Part shown: positions 36,172 to 47,880 of the stretch, one piece after another
Layout: every line of letters starts with the position of its first letter
Position numbering within the stretch: position 1 is the stretch's first letter
DNA from: Jacaranda mimosifolia
Lineage: Eukaryota; Streptophyta; Magnoliopsida; Lamiales; Bignoniaceae
Assembly: GCA_018894105.1 (NCBI GenBank)
Contig: CM032121.1
Location: 6,862,507 to 6,926,506, forward strand
Direction: 5' to 3'
Length of the DNA: 64,000 nucleotides
The notes under the pieces: generated by a model
The model's input: only the letters and a program-made list of their open reading frames with translations
The model's database searches: none
Told to the model about the DNA's origin: nothing
Program-made: the position numbers and the translations under genes

Positions 36172-39100
36172 ATGGGGAATTCGCATTCTTCTTCTGCCAA
36201 ACGCCCGTCAGAAATTGTTGAACTTGAAGGAAATACGGATTGGAGGTCTGGAATTAGTCGGACTGATTTTCATCTTTCAGCTATTATTGATTATGCCTTA
36301 AAATTGGAAGGCATTAATTCCGACCTCATTCCACTACGTACAGAATTTTGCCTTAATGAACTCCTGTATCGCACGCTTCAGCCTCAGAATTACCCAAAAT
36401 TCGCAACAAATGCTGTGACTTCCATGCTTCAGCTTAAAGAATTGTTCGAGGTGCCAAAATTTTGCCAGTTGTCTGACAGCGGCAAAGCCCTAGAGAGAAA
36501 TGAACTTGTGGCTGCTTTTATCAGTCTCCTTCTTCAATTACTAGATCATGAAACAGAATTGATTGTTTCGTGTGAGGATCGAATAGTCTGTCTTAAAAAG
36601 GAGCTCCAATTTCTTGTTACTGTTCTTGGGGATACATCAATTCTAGGTACTGAGCTCCAACAAGTCCAGAATCTCTTGGCAGAATTTGAAGCAGTGGCAA
36701 GTGAAGCTGCAAGTTTAGTGCATTCCTTAATTTTCACCAGTTATAGACCATTCAAATCCATTAGAATGGATAAGGCCTTAGATGCTCTGTTCCATCATAT
36801 CGACGTCTTGAAAGATAATATCATCAAATTCTTGAATCTGCTGCCGTTTATCATTCAAGATCATATGACTCCAAAGACTGTGGCTGTTGATTCACTCTTC
36901 ATCGTTGATTCTGTCATTTATGATCTTGAGGATCTAATAAACAGGGAGGATGATCGGATTGTTAATGTGAAGGACCAAATCAAAATACTCCATCAAGAGC
37001 TAATTATTTCACAGTCTTTGCTCAAGGGTATAAAGGTGGAGCGATATTCACAGATCGAAGAATTGAAACAACCTGTGATGCATTTCAGAGACATGGCATA
37101 CGAAGCTGAATATCTGATCAATTCGTTTTTGGTTGGAGATGCTCCTCCCTGGTATCTAACCATGAGGCTCCCTAATGCCATCTACAAGGTTAAGCTTATT
37201 GGCACAGTGCTCCAAGAAATAAAAAAAAACTATGATAATATTGGAGCCTCAGAAATTGAGAAGGATCTCAAAGCAAAATTATCATTTCAAGCTAGGAGAA
37301 ATTATGATGTCCATAATATTGTAGTTGGTCTTGATGACAAGGAAACATATATTCTGGATCAACTGGTAGGAGGAAAAGAGCAGCTGCAAATCATTTCCAT
37401 CTTTGGGATGCCTGGAATTGGTAAGACAACTTTTGCCAAGAAATTGTTCAATCATCCTTTAGTTAACTATTACTTTGACAAACGTTCTTGGTGCATTGTT
37501 TCCCAATCATATCAGAGGAAAAATCTATTGATTGACATTCTGATAAGTTTTGGAAGTGAGCTTGACAAAATCGAGAATATGGAAGAAGAAAGTTTGGCCG
37601 AACTGATTCACAAAAGTTTAATGGGAAGAAGATACCTGATTGTAATGGATGATGTTTGGAGTTACAATGTGTGGGATGATTTTAGAAGATATTTCCCAGA
37701 TGGAAATCGAAGCCGAGTTGTGTTCACCAGTAGGAATAAAGATGTGACTCCACCGAACGGCATAATTTATGCGCTTCCCTCTTTGTCAAATGATGAGTGT
37801 TGGGAGCTATTAGAGAAGAAGGTTTTCCACAACAGACCTTGCCCTCCAAAATTGCTAAGCATTGGAAAAAAAATTGCAGCAGATTGCAATGGACTACCAC
37901 TTGCGGTAGTTGTTATAGCTGGTATTCTTTCAACTATGGACGAGGAGGAAAGTACATGGGAAAATGTGGGAGGAAGGGTAGCCTCATATATTTTTTCTGA
38001 CAAAACCAATTCCATGATGCAGATATTGAAGCTCAGTTACAAACATCTACCAGATCATTTGAAACCATGCTTTCTTTATTTTGGATTGTTTCCGGAAGAT
38101 AGAGAAATTTCAGTTCGGAGGTTGATGAGGCTCTGGATTGCTGAAGGATTCATACATAAGGAACAGAAGAACATCCCGGAAAATGTAGCAGAAGAATATC
38201 TAATGGAGCTGATTGATAAAAGCCTAGTAATAGTTGCCAAAAGAAGATCAGACGGTGGAGTCAAAGCTTGTGTTGTTCATGATCTACTGCGTGACTTGTG
38301 CTTGAGAATAGCTGAAGAAGAAGACTTCCTCAAGCTATTGGACAAGTAAGTTTACTCACTAACTCTTATGTAACTTCCTCTCTAAACTTAATAACATCGA
38401 TAGATGATGGCTCTAATTTTTCTTTTTCACTCACAGTTACTCCCCAACATTCACGAGGCACCAGCGCGTGTAAGCCTATAATATGCAAGCCTATAAGATG
38501 ATTACATTTGAAATTTTTCTACCTTTTGGCTATAAAGTTCGCTCTTTCTTTGCCCCTAATATAGATACATCGTTATATGCTGTCAACATGAAATTACTAA
38601 GAGTGTTGGATTGGCGGCTGTTCAAGCCCAGTAATTTGGTTGGGGCTGAACATCTGTGTAACTTGAGATACTTGGCTACCAGTCATATGCCGGCATCAAT
38701 AGGCAGCCTTCTGAACCTTGAATTTCTAATTGTGGAGATTGGATTGGCAGTACATATATCCTCAGCAATGATGAAAATGATAAAGTTGAGATACCTTAAG
38801 GTAAAATGGGTAGCAATTTTTGACGAGGATTGCAATAGATCCCAAATAAATAACCTTGAATTTCTTGCCTTCGTCCGCATCAAGACGCAAGAGGATGAAG
38901 AGATGTTGAAATGTTCGCCCAATCTTCGCAAACTCAAATGCAGATGCGAAACTCGCTCTCTCGATCTGCGATTTCTCACCCAACTTGAATCACTCGGGAT
39001 GCACGGATTCAACACAGGCTGTGTGGCCAATATTAACTTCCCATCCAATATCAAAAAGTTGACTCTGTCTCATTTGGATTTGCCTTGGGAAAAGATGTCA

Positions 39101-39469
39101 ATAATTGGGGAATTGCCCAACCTTCAAATTCTCAAATTACAATATGCTGCCTTTAGGGGATAAAGATGGGACACAAGAGATGGCGAATTCCAGCAGCTCA
39201 GATTCTTGAAACTGCATAAATTAAGAGTCGCTCAATGGAATGTCATATCCAGCGAGCATTTTCCCAGGCTTCAACGATTGGTGTTGGATGAATGCTACAA
39301 TCTGCAAGAGATTCCTTCTGCAATCGGTGAAATTGATACGCTGCAATTGATTGAGATATCAGAGTGCTTAATGTCAGCCGTGGAATCTGCTTTAAATATT
39401 AAAGAAGAACAACGGGACAATATGGGAAATGAAAAGTTTAAGGTCATCATCGGTGTTGTGAGGAAATGA
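36172..39469 (+). pseudogene. R1-type CC-NB-ARC-LRR gene, copy 1: two nonsense codons in the LRR exon
   Basis: Intracellular immune receptor of the R1 / late-blight-resistance-homologue type. Exon 1 is 36,172-38,345 (donor GTAAGT), exon 2 is 38,437-39,469. Exon 1 is open: N-terminal MGNSHSSS, two coiled-coil-like modules (~134-190, ~258-320), P-loop GMPGIGKTT (412-420), kinase-2 YLIVMDDVW (488-496), GLPL (574-577), RNBS-D CFLYFGLFPED (633-643), MHD read VHD (702-704). The spliced frame meets TAA at 38,471-38,473, where copy 2 has CAA. The LRR frame then runs on to a second TAA at 39,161-39,163 (GAA in copy 2) and ends at 39,469. Without splicing, translation stops at 38,349 after 725 residues. 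A full receptor is not encoded, but a CC-NB-ARC protein without LRR is possible. Confidence 0.9.
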
Positions 39470-39564
39470 AATGAGTGATCAGAGCATCCGATTTACTTTG
39501 GAGTGAATAGACATAATTGTGTACGCCGGTTGATTTGGTATTTATAGTGGTGGGATGTACCTAA

Positions 39565-40254
39565 TGGGGCTTTATTGGATCGAATTTTAATTCGAATTTT
39601 AGAATTTTTATCCAATTAAAAATTCGATGGATCAGATCCAATTATAAATATCCATAATTCGAAATAAGTGGATCGGATACAAAATTAAGTAATTCTATCC
39701 TTTAAAGATTTGAATCTAGACTTTAATAATTTTTTATTAAATTAATACTCTTATATATTATATTAATAAAGATTTTAAAATAAAATCTATGTATTATATT
39801 GACCTAATATTTATATTAACATGTATACTATGCTATTATTATTGAGTCTTTAGCCTAAAAAATAAGAGGAATCCTGATAAAATATCAAATATAATAATGT
39901 ATAATATTCCACATATGTATTAATGTAATGTAAAATAGGGGTTTAGTATTATAATATTTAACTTTTAAGACTACTATATAATAAAAAGTTGTTAAAATTT
40001 TAAATATGATTTAGATTTGTTTTATTACAATATTTTTATACAATCCCCAAAAGAAAAAATATATATATATACATATATTTAATCGGGTCAGATTTTTTTT
40101 TTACCAAAATTCAGATATCCGTCGGATTCGAATATAGAACTGACTAACAAAAATTCTATAGGATATCGAGTCGGATTCGAATATGAATTTTGATAATCTA
40201 ATTTGAATTCGAATATAACTGATCCGATCCAAATCCAACCCGTTGACAATTCTA
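39565..40254. mobile_element. hAT-like MITE (690 bp) downstream of copy 1
   Basis: The flanks GTACCTAA (39,557-39,564) and GTACCAAA (40,255-40,262) match at 7 of 8 bases, and the uninterrupted site ATACCGAA is seen in unit 2 at 60,594-60,601. Right terminus CCCGTTGACAATTCTA; the left terminus TGGGGCTTTATTGGATCG is degraded. AT-rich with TTCGAATT-type subterminal words. A relative lies at 52,637-53,264. Confidence 0.75.
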
Positions 40255-40489
40255 GTACCAAATAAGTAAAGAGAATGATGTGGACTATGGCTGGACTAAA
40301 ACTTTAATTGGGCTACATTTGAATAACATGGGTTGGGCCCTGCGAAATATATATAAGTCCAAATCATTAACACCACCCCGTCTCAATTGGATAGCTAAAT
40401 ATGTACACTTTGCAAGAGCTCTTTCCAGGTTTCTAAATATCTATCATTATTCGCTTTTCTTTTTCAAAAAAATAAAAGAAAAAGAAAAA

Positions 40490-41769
40490 AAAAAATGACT
40501 GCTTGATATTAGATTTGGCAATTTCAACTCCAGTGGATACCCTCCCCAACCCCACAGAGTGGGATGAATAGCTTTTAACATGAATTCATATAAGGCAAAG
40601 TGAGGTCAGATCTAAAACTAACCCGCACTGCTCTACTCTGATGGAGTACTTATATAACTATAACATATAACATGTTATATGTTTTTATGATTGGATGTTT
40701 TTGTACTTTAATTTTTACATCTAAATATTTATACATTATCATGCTGAATATTTGCTTTGTTGGCTTTATATTTTAATTTTTAATTGATCATTTGAATTTT
40801 ATCATGCTGATTGAAATTTTTATTACTTCTTATGATATTATAGTTGAATTATCAAATTATGATTAGATAGTGCCCCACTATTTATAATAGCTAAGATGAG
40901 CAGTTATCCAAACTTGGCTAGCTATCATAGCACATTGGAGAGATATCACTTCTAGGACTTTAGAATTTGATCCCCATAAACGAGTTGCTCATTGATGAAT
41001 CGGAGAACTTTGCACAAGGGAAGATGATGGCCAAATCCATTGAGCCTGAAAGGTGAATTGGAAATTAATAAGTTGTATATAACCTCATAAGCCGTAAGTT
41101 TGTTTTGTGTATGCAACCAAACTATCTCTTTGAAACTAGAAATTTGTGTGGCTTTTTCCCCATTTTTTTAGTTGTTGGATCTTTTTCCATTTTAATTCAT
41201 TTTTATGAAGGGAAACAATATGAGTTGGATTCTATGCAAGTATAAAAATATTTCTAGAAATCAAGTAAATTTTTTGGATGAAATGAATAATGTGATATAA
41301 GGGTGATGTGACAAATTAAGTTCTCAAAAGTTAAAAAAAAAAAAAGGCAAAAATGAACTAAAAAGACCCAATTAATTAAATGAATAAATGAATAAAAAAG
41401 ACCAAAAGCCAAATTAAGAGGGAATATTGAGAATCAAGTTGACAACTTATTGTAATTGTAATAGAAATGACTCACGAAAGGTGACTAGTTTAGAGTTAGA
41501 TCTTTGGCACTTTAGTAACTACCATGGGAATATAGGCTTTTATTTTTATTAATTAATAATAAAAATGAAAACAAGCAGCTAGCTTTTGTGCCAAAATGCA
41601 AGCTTAATTAGGAACTTAAGGTCATCATCATACCATAATTTATAAAATTATTTGCAAACGTCATGAAACTTTTGACAACTTAGCCTTTAATTAAAGTGTT
41701 TATACGACTTTAGAAAAACTTCATAACACTAATTAATGTTATCTTAAACTTCAGGTGACAGAATATGAC
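40490..41769 (+). repeat. Unit 1 downstream flank, with repeats Q'1 and P'1
   Basis: Collinear with 61,385-62,697. Q'1 (40,871-41,155) resembles Q1 upstream of the gene, and P'1 (41,501-41,760) resembles P1. No gene seen. Confidence 0.75.
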
Positions 41770-42695
41770 TAGGAGTGTAAGTTGAGTCGAGTCAGCTCGC
41801 GAGCCGGCTCAGCTCGAGCTCGAGACTATTTGAGCTTGAGCCGAGCTTACTAAGCTTGAGCTTGGAAGTGAGCCAAGCTTGAGCTTTAAGATGGTGGCTC
41901 GAAGGCTCGCAAGCCGGCTCATGAACCCAAGTATTTTTTAAAATAATATATATATTAAATAATATATAAAAATAAAAATATATATATGTGCCACATATTT
42001 AGGTAATTTTCAAAATATAATTTAACTTATATATTACTTATTAATAAATAATAATTTATAAGATACTAATTTATAATTTGTAAAATACTAAAAATAAATA
42101 GCATGGTATATTTGAAAAAAATGTAATGTTCTAATTCAAGTAATTTTATAAAAATATATAATTATATAATAAGATTTCATTGTATAATATATTATATATG
42201 ATTACTACATGTTTTTCAAATTTAATAATGCAAGTATGAAATGAAAATTCATCATTATCTTAACAAATTTATTTTTATATTTTAATGCTCAAACTTCAGA
42301 AGTCAAAACATTAATCTTGAAATTTATAAAAAATTGATTAACTTTTAAAACAATTGATGCTACTATTGGATTTGCCAATAGATAGTCTTTCTCAAGAGTT
42401 TCATATAAAATAGTGAGGACTAAATTAAACCCGATGAACTCGAGCTCAAGCTCGCAAGTTGAATGTGGAAGATGTTAGATGAGCTCGAGCTTGGCTCAAG
42501 CTTGATTGTAGCTCGATGTCTTATGAGCTCATCAAGCTCGAGCTTGAGCTCGATATTTATGAACGAGCTCAAGCTTGAGTCTAAAATTCAAAACTCGATG
42601 AGCTCGAGCGCGAGCTTGTATGTTTTAAAACGAGCCAAGCTTGAGCTTGAAATTTTTGCTAAGCTTGACTTGAGCTCAACTCATTTACAGCCCTA
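41770..42695. mobile_element. hAT-like MITE (926 bp) with GAGCTCGAGCTT tracts
   Basis: An exact 8-bp target-site duplication AATATGAC (41,762-41,769 and 42,696-42,703), and the same sequence occurs once at the empty site 62,698-62,705 in unit 2. Left end TAGGAGTGTAAGTTGAG; right end CTCAACTCATTTACAGCCCTA, inverted. Subterminal regions are dense in GAGCTCGAGCTTGAGC. No transposase. The plus-strand frame at 42,463-42,696 lies in these tracts and is spurious. Confidence 0.95.
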
Positions 42696-43180
42696 AATAT
42701 GACAATAATCAAAAGCTTAATTTCTTACAACTTTTATAAAAGCTAAAGATTCTTGTAGAGGCCAAAGTAACCACTATCTTGGGAAAAGTTGGTAATGTTA
42801 GTAGGAAATATCCGTAAATAACGTTGTGAGATGCTTGTACATTTATTTTGTTTGAAATAGATATTGTTTCAATGTCGATGGCTTTGCAAGTTGCTAACTT
42901 TTCCAATATCTTTACACGGCTATTATATTTTTGTATTCCATTCTTAGTGATTTGAACTCTATTAATTTCTTTTCTTTTAATATTTCATGAAAAAAAAAAT
43001 TACATTAATAAAAGAATTTTATTTAGTTCAAAAATTTTTAATCAATATCTTTCTAGAACCACAATTAAAATTATCCACAAACTAAATATTGGATCTTATA
43101 TGTTCTGTCATTTTAAAATTTATAAATTCTGAATTAAGATATTAAAATTCTATAAATATCTTTAAATAAGGAGTTTCTAA
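42696..43180 (+). repeat. Unit 1 downstream flank, continued
   Basis: Collinear with 62,706-63,183 at high identity, including TATCTTGGGAAAAGTTGxTAA and GGCTTTGCAAGTTGCTAAC. No gene seen. Confidence 0.8.
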
Positions 43181-44727
43181 TGTCACACCCCAAATTTGGG
43201 ACATAACATGGCAATGCCTCTAAACCCAAAGACTCAGAGACACTAAGCCTCAGATCCAATAGAGCATACTAAATTCCAAAAAATCTTATTAAATAATCCC
43301 CAAAATAAATCGTCACAATGAAAAATAATCCACTTACTTGTCTTAACAATCAAACTTGAATACCCAAGACCTCAAAGAAAATTTCCTAATCAATCTAACT
43401 AGAAAATTTAAACATCAAATACACCTATTCTAAAAACACCAATCTCTTGTCACCATTCCCCAAAATTGCTCATTTTCCTCATCCTGAACTAAGTTTTCTA
43501 CAAAAAGATGGATTAATAACTTATGAGTGACACTTCGCCTAGTAAATAAATCTCGTCCTCCTCCCATCGGATTTGAGCATGTATAAATATCAAATAGAAA
43601 AAAAGTAATCACTGAAGACAAAAATATTCATTTTCAGAAATACAACAATTAGTCTACAAAAATTCAAGAATTATCTTATCAGAATTTTAGGACATACTTT
43701 CAAAGTAATTTAGAACAAAAGTTACACAGCTTATAAGAAACTTTCAATTCATTAATTAACCATGCTCATAAACTTTCGGGATTCTAATCGGTTATCTTGG
43801 CCAAGATCTTAACTACAACGCCATTAAGTGGCTTTGAAAATCTTAACTACAATGCCGTTAAGTGGCTTCGAAAATCTTTTGCTACTATAACCTCATAGCA
43901 CAGTTACAGAACTTGTTCCTACCAACAGTTTCTCGATTTCAAAGCAAACATCCTTTTTATTTTTCTTATTTCAATAGAGAATACTATATTTCATGCAAGA
44001 TTTAGAATTTTTTTTATTTTCAAATGCTCAAATCCTAAAATAAGTTTTATGCATGCAAAGAAAAGTTTTATGAACAATTCAATATTTACAGACGAAATAA
44101 TTCTTCAACAAATAAACCTTTAGATTTAAGAATTCAACATGCAAAATTTACGACTTCGATGCAAAAATCATTGATGCAGAAAAGATAGTTTGAATGGAAA
44201 GAGAATACACATTTATTTACTATTTCATGTAGACAATGGTTATGTGAAGAGAATATTTTCAATAGAAGGAATAAAGAAATTTACTTACACCAAAATCTTA
44301 AAACCCAAAGTTTTCCTTAGATTTGATCTACTACTTAAGCTTTCTCCACTAATTCTACAACAGAAAAATAGGATGTTAGTACATCAGAATGAAATTTCCT
44401 AAGGATTTTTAAAGAATAAATAGAAAAATTGCTATTTTCTTAACTCTGCGTATGGCTTCTTTATTTCCTATTGTATGGGTATTTATACTACTAGGCTAGG
44501 TATTGTAAATAAACTAGAATTCATATCTTATTGAAATAAGAAGATCACTCTAATCCTAACTTCTCATATTTGATCAGATATCAATCTCAGGTAATGATAA
44601 ATTAAAACTGCAGAGATAATTCTAAAATCCTAACCTTATTAGGATTAGATAGTTATTGAAATTCCCATGCTAATGATTAACATTTATCCAAGACCCTAAC
44701 TCCTCATGATTTAGTTATTCTAGATTT

Positions 44728-45515
44728 TGTAATATTCGGCATATTTACAGCCAAAATCAAATATTTGAATAAGAAAATTAAGTTTAAATTGAGAAATAAT
44801 TTAAGGATATTTTAGTGGGTAGAACGAGTCTACCTACGTTGGCAAAAAGGGTGTGGGTGTGTTAATAAAATAATTAAAAAAAATTTTAATATATCCCGAT
44901 GAACACACCCCTATAGAACAGTTAGCTCAAAAGCTAGAGTTATGACTTGAGATTCTAACTCTTTAGTGGAGTTGTGACTCTTCATTAAAAGAGTAAAGTT
45001 ACGGGATTTTATCCTATAGTTGTATCTTTAAAAGAAAGAATTATGATTTTAATGAAGAATCATGTATCGTCAACAAAATTGCATTGCACAACTATAAATA
45101 GGAGTGCTTAGAACCAACCCAAATCACTGAAAACGAGAAGCATACATACTAGCATTTGTTTGAGCACTACGTTGAGCACTTTCACATCACTATTCATTTC
45201 ATAGAAGAGTTCCAAGTTAGTAAAGTTCGCAAGGTCTGTTCTATTGGAGTGCTATCTTAGATCGGAAGAGAGCCGTTGTATCTTGAGAGGTTAATTGCCA
45301 GAAGCCTTCTAGCACCGTGTGAGGGGCAATATTACCTTAAGGAGACTGTTGGAGCAGCAGGCCTCGGCTAATACAATTTTTATTTTGCATTCAAGTAGAT
45401 TTTCTGTTAATTACTTTCCTTAAACATTATCATTTTATACGATTATATATTTTAATTGTATATATTTGCACAAAGCACAAACATACACGGTATTATTTGT
45501 TAAATTTCCCTAACA
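44728..45515 (+). repeat. Left LTR of the copia element
   Basis: Has a canonical TATA box (CTATAAATAG, 45,092-45,101) and the block CAATATTACCTTAAGG (45,327-45,342), which is complementary to the sequence just after the LTR. Confidence 0.97.
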
Positions 45516-46113
45516 ATCTTAAGGTAATATTATTGTTCTGTTTGCTTGTGGTTAATTAAGTTTCTAATTAGATAAATAGTACGCTATAAATTATATGTTG
45601 TACTTAAATCTAGTTGGTTAAAAAAAACTTATAGCAAATTCTATCCCGAATTTAGTTAATTGCGTTATGCTTGAATTTACAATATATATTGAATAGAAGT
45701 AAGTTGTAAGTTTACTTTGACTTGGGGAAATATAGTTCCACTACATCTTGGAAATCAAGTTTCAAAATTAATCGGGGAGGATTACATTTCACATATATAT
45801 ATATATATATATTATAACAGAATATATGCATGCATTTTGTTGCTGTCCCTAAGGTGTGGTAGATAGCTTCCTTAATTAATATTATTATCAATCTTATAAC
45901 AATATCCTATTTTGCTCGTTACAATTATTATAAGTGTTGTCTGGAAAGATTGATACAATCTGTTATAATTTGTGTTTGTGGTTTGAAAGCATTTTATTTG
46001 AGGAATAATTATAGAATCTGTTAATTTGCAAATCTGCTTCAAAAGTTATTAAGTTTCTATTTTAATTTGAAAATAGAAGCTTTACTTGCGACAGCTTCAT
46101 TTCCTATTATATT

Positions 46114-46851
46114 ATGGCATTAAATAATGAGGCAACCAATGTTGCAAATATTGAGTCCAACGTTAGTGGCGTTGGTAGTGGAGTTCGGATCACTCCAGTT
46201 TTTCTTGCACCTATTATGGTGGGACAAGCTGAGAAGCCCATAAAATTCGATTGGCATGAGGAGATGAATCCTAATATCAATCAGATGGACAAACAACCTT
46301 ATGAGGTAGGAGATATGAATTTGTCAACAATTGTTTCAGAGGTAAACTTTGCTGAAAATTCTAATAAATGGTGGGTGGACATGGGGGCCACTCGACATGT
46401 GTGTGCCGAAAGAAATATGTTTGCATCCTAGAAGGAGGTTGAGGATGAAATTTTGTACATGGGAAATTCCTCAATCTCCAAGGTGCATGGAGTTGGCAAA
46501 GTAATATTGAAAATGACCTCCGGAAAAGAGTTGACTCTCAACAATGTGCTTCACATGCCGGAGATTAGAAGAAATTTAGTGTCAGGGCCAATGTTAAGTA
46601 GGAATGGATTTAAAATGGTCTTTGAGTCCAACAAGTTTGTACTAACTAAAAATGGAATACTTGTTGGTAAAGGTTATTTGTGCGATGGTCTTTTTAAGAT
46701 GAATGTAATGACCATCATAATACAAAATGGACCAAGTGTTGATTCTAATAATAAAATAAACTCTTCCTACTTGCTTGAGTTGTCTAATTTATGGCATCAT
46801 AGATTAGGACATGTTAATTACAATCCAATCTCTAAACTTGTAAACATTGGC
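46114..46851 (+). pseudogene. Copia gag remnant fused to protease region
   Basis: The frame opens MALNNEATN and includes GQAEKPIKFDWHEE, the start of gag before its RNA-binding part. It then jumps directly to WWVDMGATRHVC, the protease active-site block normally WW-DSGATRHVC, so nearly all of gag including the zinc knuckle is deleted. The active-site Ser/Thr is Met here. A TAG at 46,429-46,431 replaces a conserved Trp codon. Downstream VHGVGKVILKMTSGKELTL and LVSGPMLSRNGFKMVFES follow the usual protease-to-integrase linker. A TAA lies at 46,852-46,854. Confidence 0.85.
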
Positions 46852-47880
46852 TAATTACCAAAATTAAATCTTGACTTAAAATCAAGATGTGAAATTTGCA
46901 TTGAGGCAAGGATGACCGAAATTCCTTTCAAATCAATTGAGAGAAGCACTGAACCATTAGATTTAATTCACACTGATATATGTGATTTAAAAATGGTGCA
47001 ATCTAGAGGTGGAAAGAAATATTTTATTACTTTTATTGATGATTGCACTAGGTATTGCTATGTTTACTTACTTTCAACTAAAGATGAGGCTTTAGAAGTA
47101 TTTAAACAATATAAAAATAAGGTTGACAATCAACTTGGGAGGAAAATAAAAACTCTTCGAAGTGATAGAGGAGGGGAATATGTTTACCCATTTGAAGAGT
47201 TTTGTGCAGAACATGGAATAATCCATGAAGTGACAGCTCCATATGCACCTCAATCAAATGGCATAGCAGAGCGTAAAAATAGAACATTGAAAAAAATGAT
47301 GAATGCTTTGATAATAAATGCAGGAGCACCTCAAAACATGTGGGGAGAGGCAGTGTTAACTACAAACCACATACTTAATAAGTTACCTCATAAGAAACTA
47401 GAAAAGACACCTTATGAAGCTTGGAAAGGTCGTCAACCTTTCTACCAATATCTTCGAGTGTGAAGGTGTCTAGCTAAAGTAGGAGTTCCACCCCCTAAAA
47501 TGATCCAGATATGACCTAAAACAGTTGACGAAATCTTTATTGGGTATGCACAACAAAGTGCAGCATATAGATTCCTTATACATAAATCTGATATAGATGA
47601 CATTCATGTCAATACAATTATCGAGTCAAGGAATGCAAGCTTCCTTGAGGATGTGTTTCCTTGGAAAAGGGAAGAAAGACAAATCTTTATTAAAAGACCT
47701 CGAGAAGTTCAAGAATCAGACAAAGAGGAAAATGAACTTATGTGTAGCAAGAGGGCTAAAATACCTAAGTTGTTTGGACCCGACTTCTTGACTTACATGC
47801 TAGAAAGTGAACCACGTACTTTCACTGAGGCTATGACAACGCCAGAAGCTCCATTATGCAGAGAGGTGGTAAAAAGCGAA
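46780..47880 (+). pseudogene. Copia integrase, catalytic core preserved but frame interrupted
   Basis: The zinc-binding region (LWHHRLGH ... CEIC) is followed by the core with D (LIHTDIC), D (LRSDRGGEY) and E (NGIAERKNRT), so the D-D-E triad is complete. The frame is that of the gag-protease region. It is interrupted by TAA at 46,852, TGA at 47,461 (a Trp position: YLRV-stop-RCLAKV) and another stop shortly after. FIGYAQQSAAYRFL and the C-terminal NTIIESRNASFLEDVFP follow. It continues into the reverse-transcriptase start (ESIMQNHTWELVDLPPGNKP). Confidence 0.88.

Noticed and set aside
41770..42695. Reading the GAGCTCGAGCTT-rich block as a coding or regulatory array
   Set aside because: Exact 8-bp TSD and the empty site in unit 2 show that it is a hAT-type MITE insertion.
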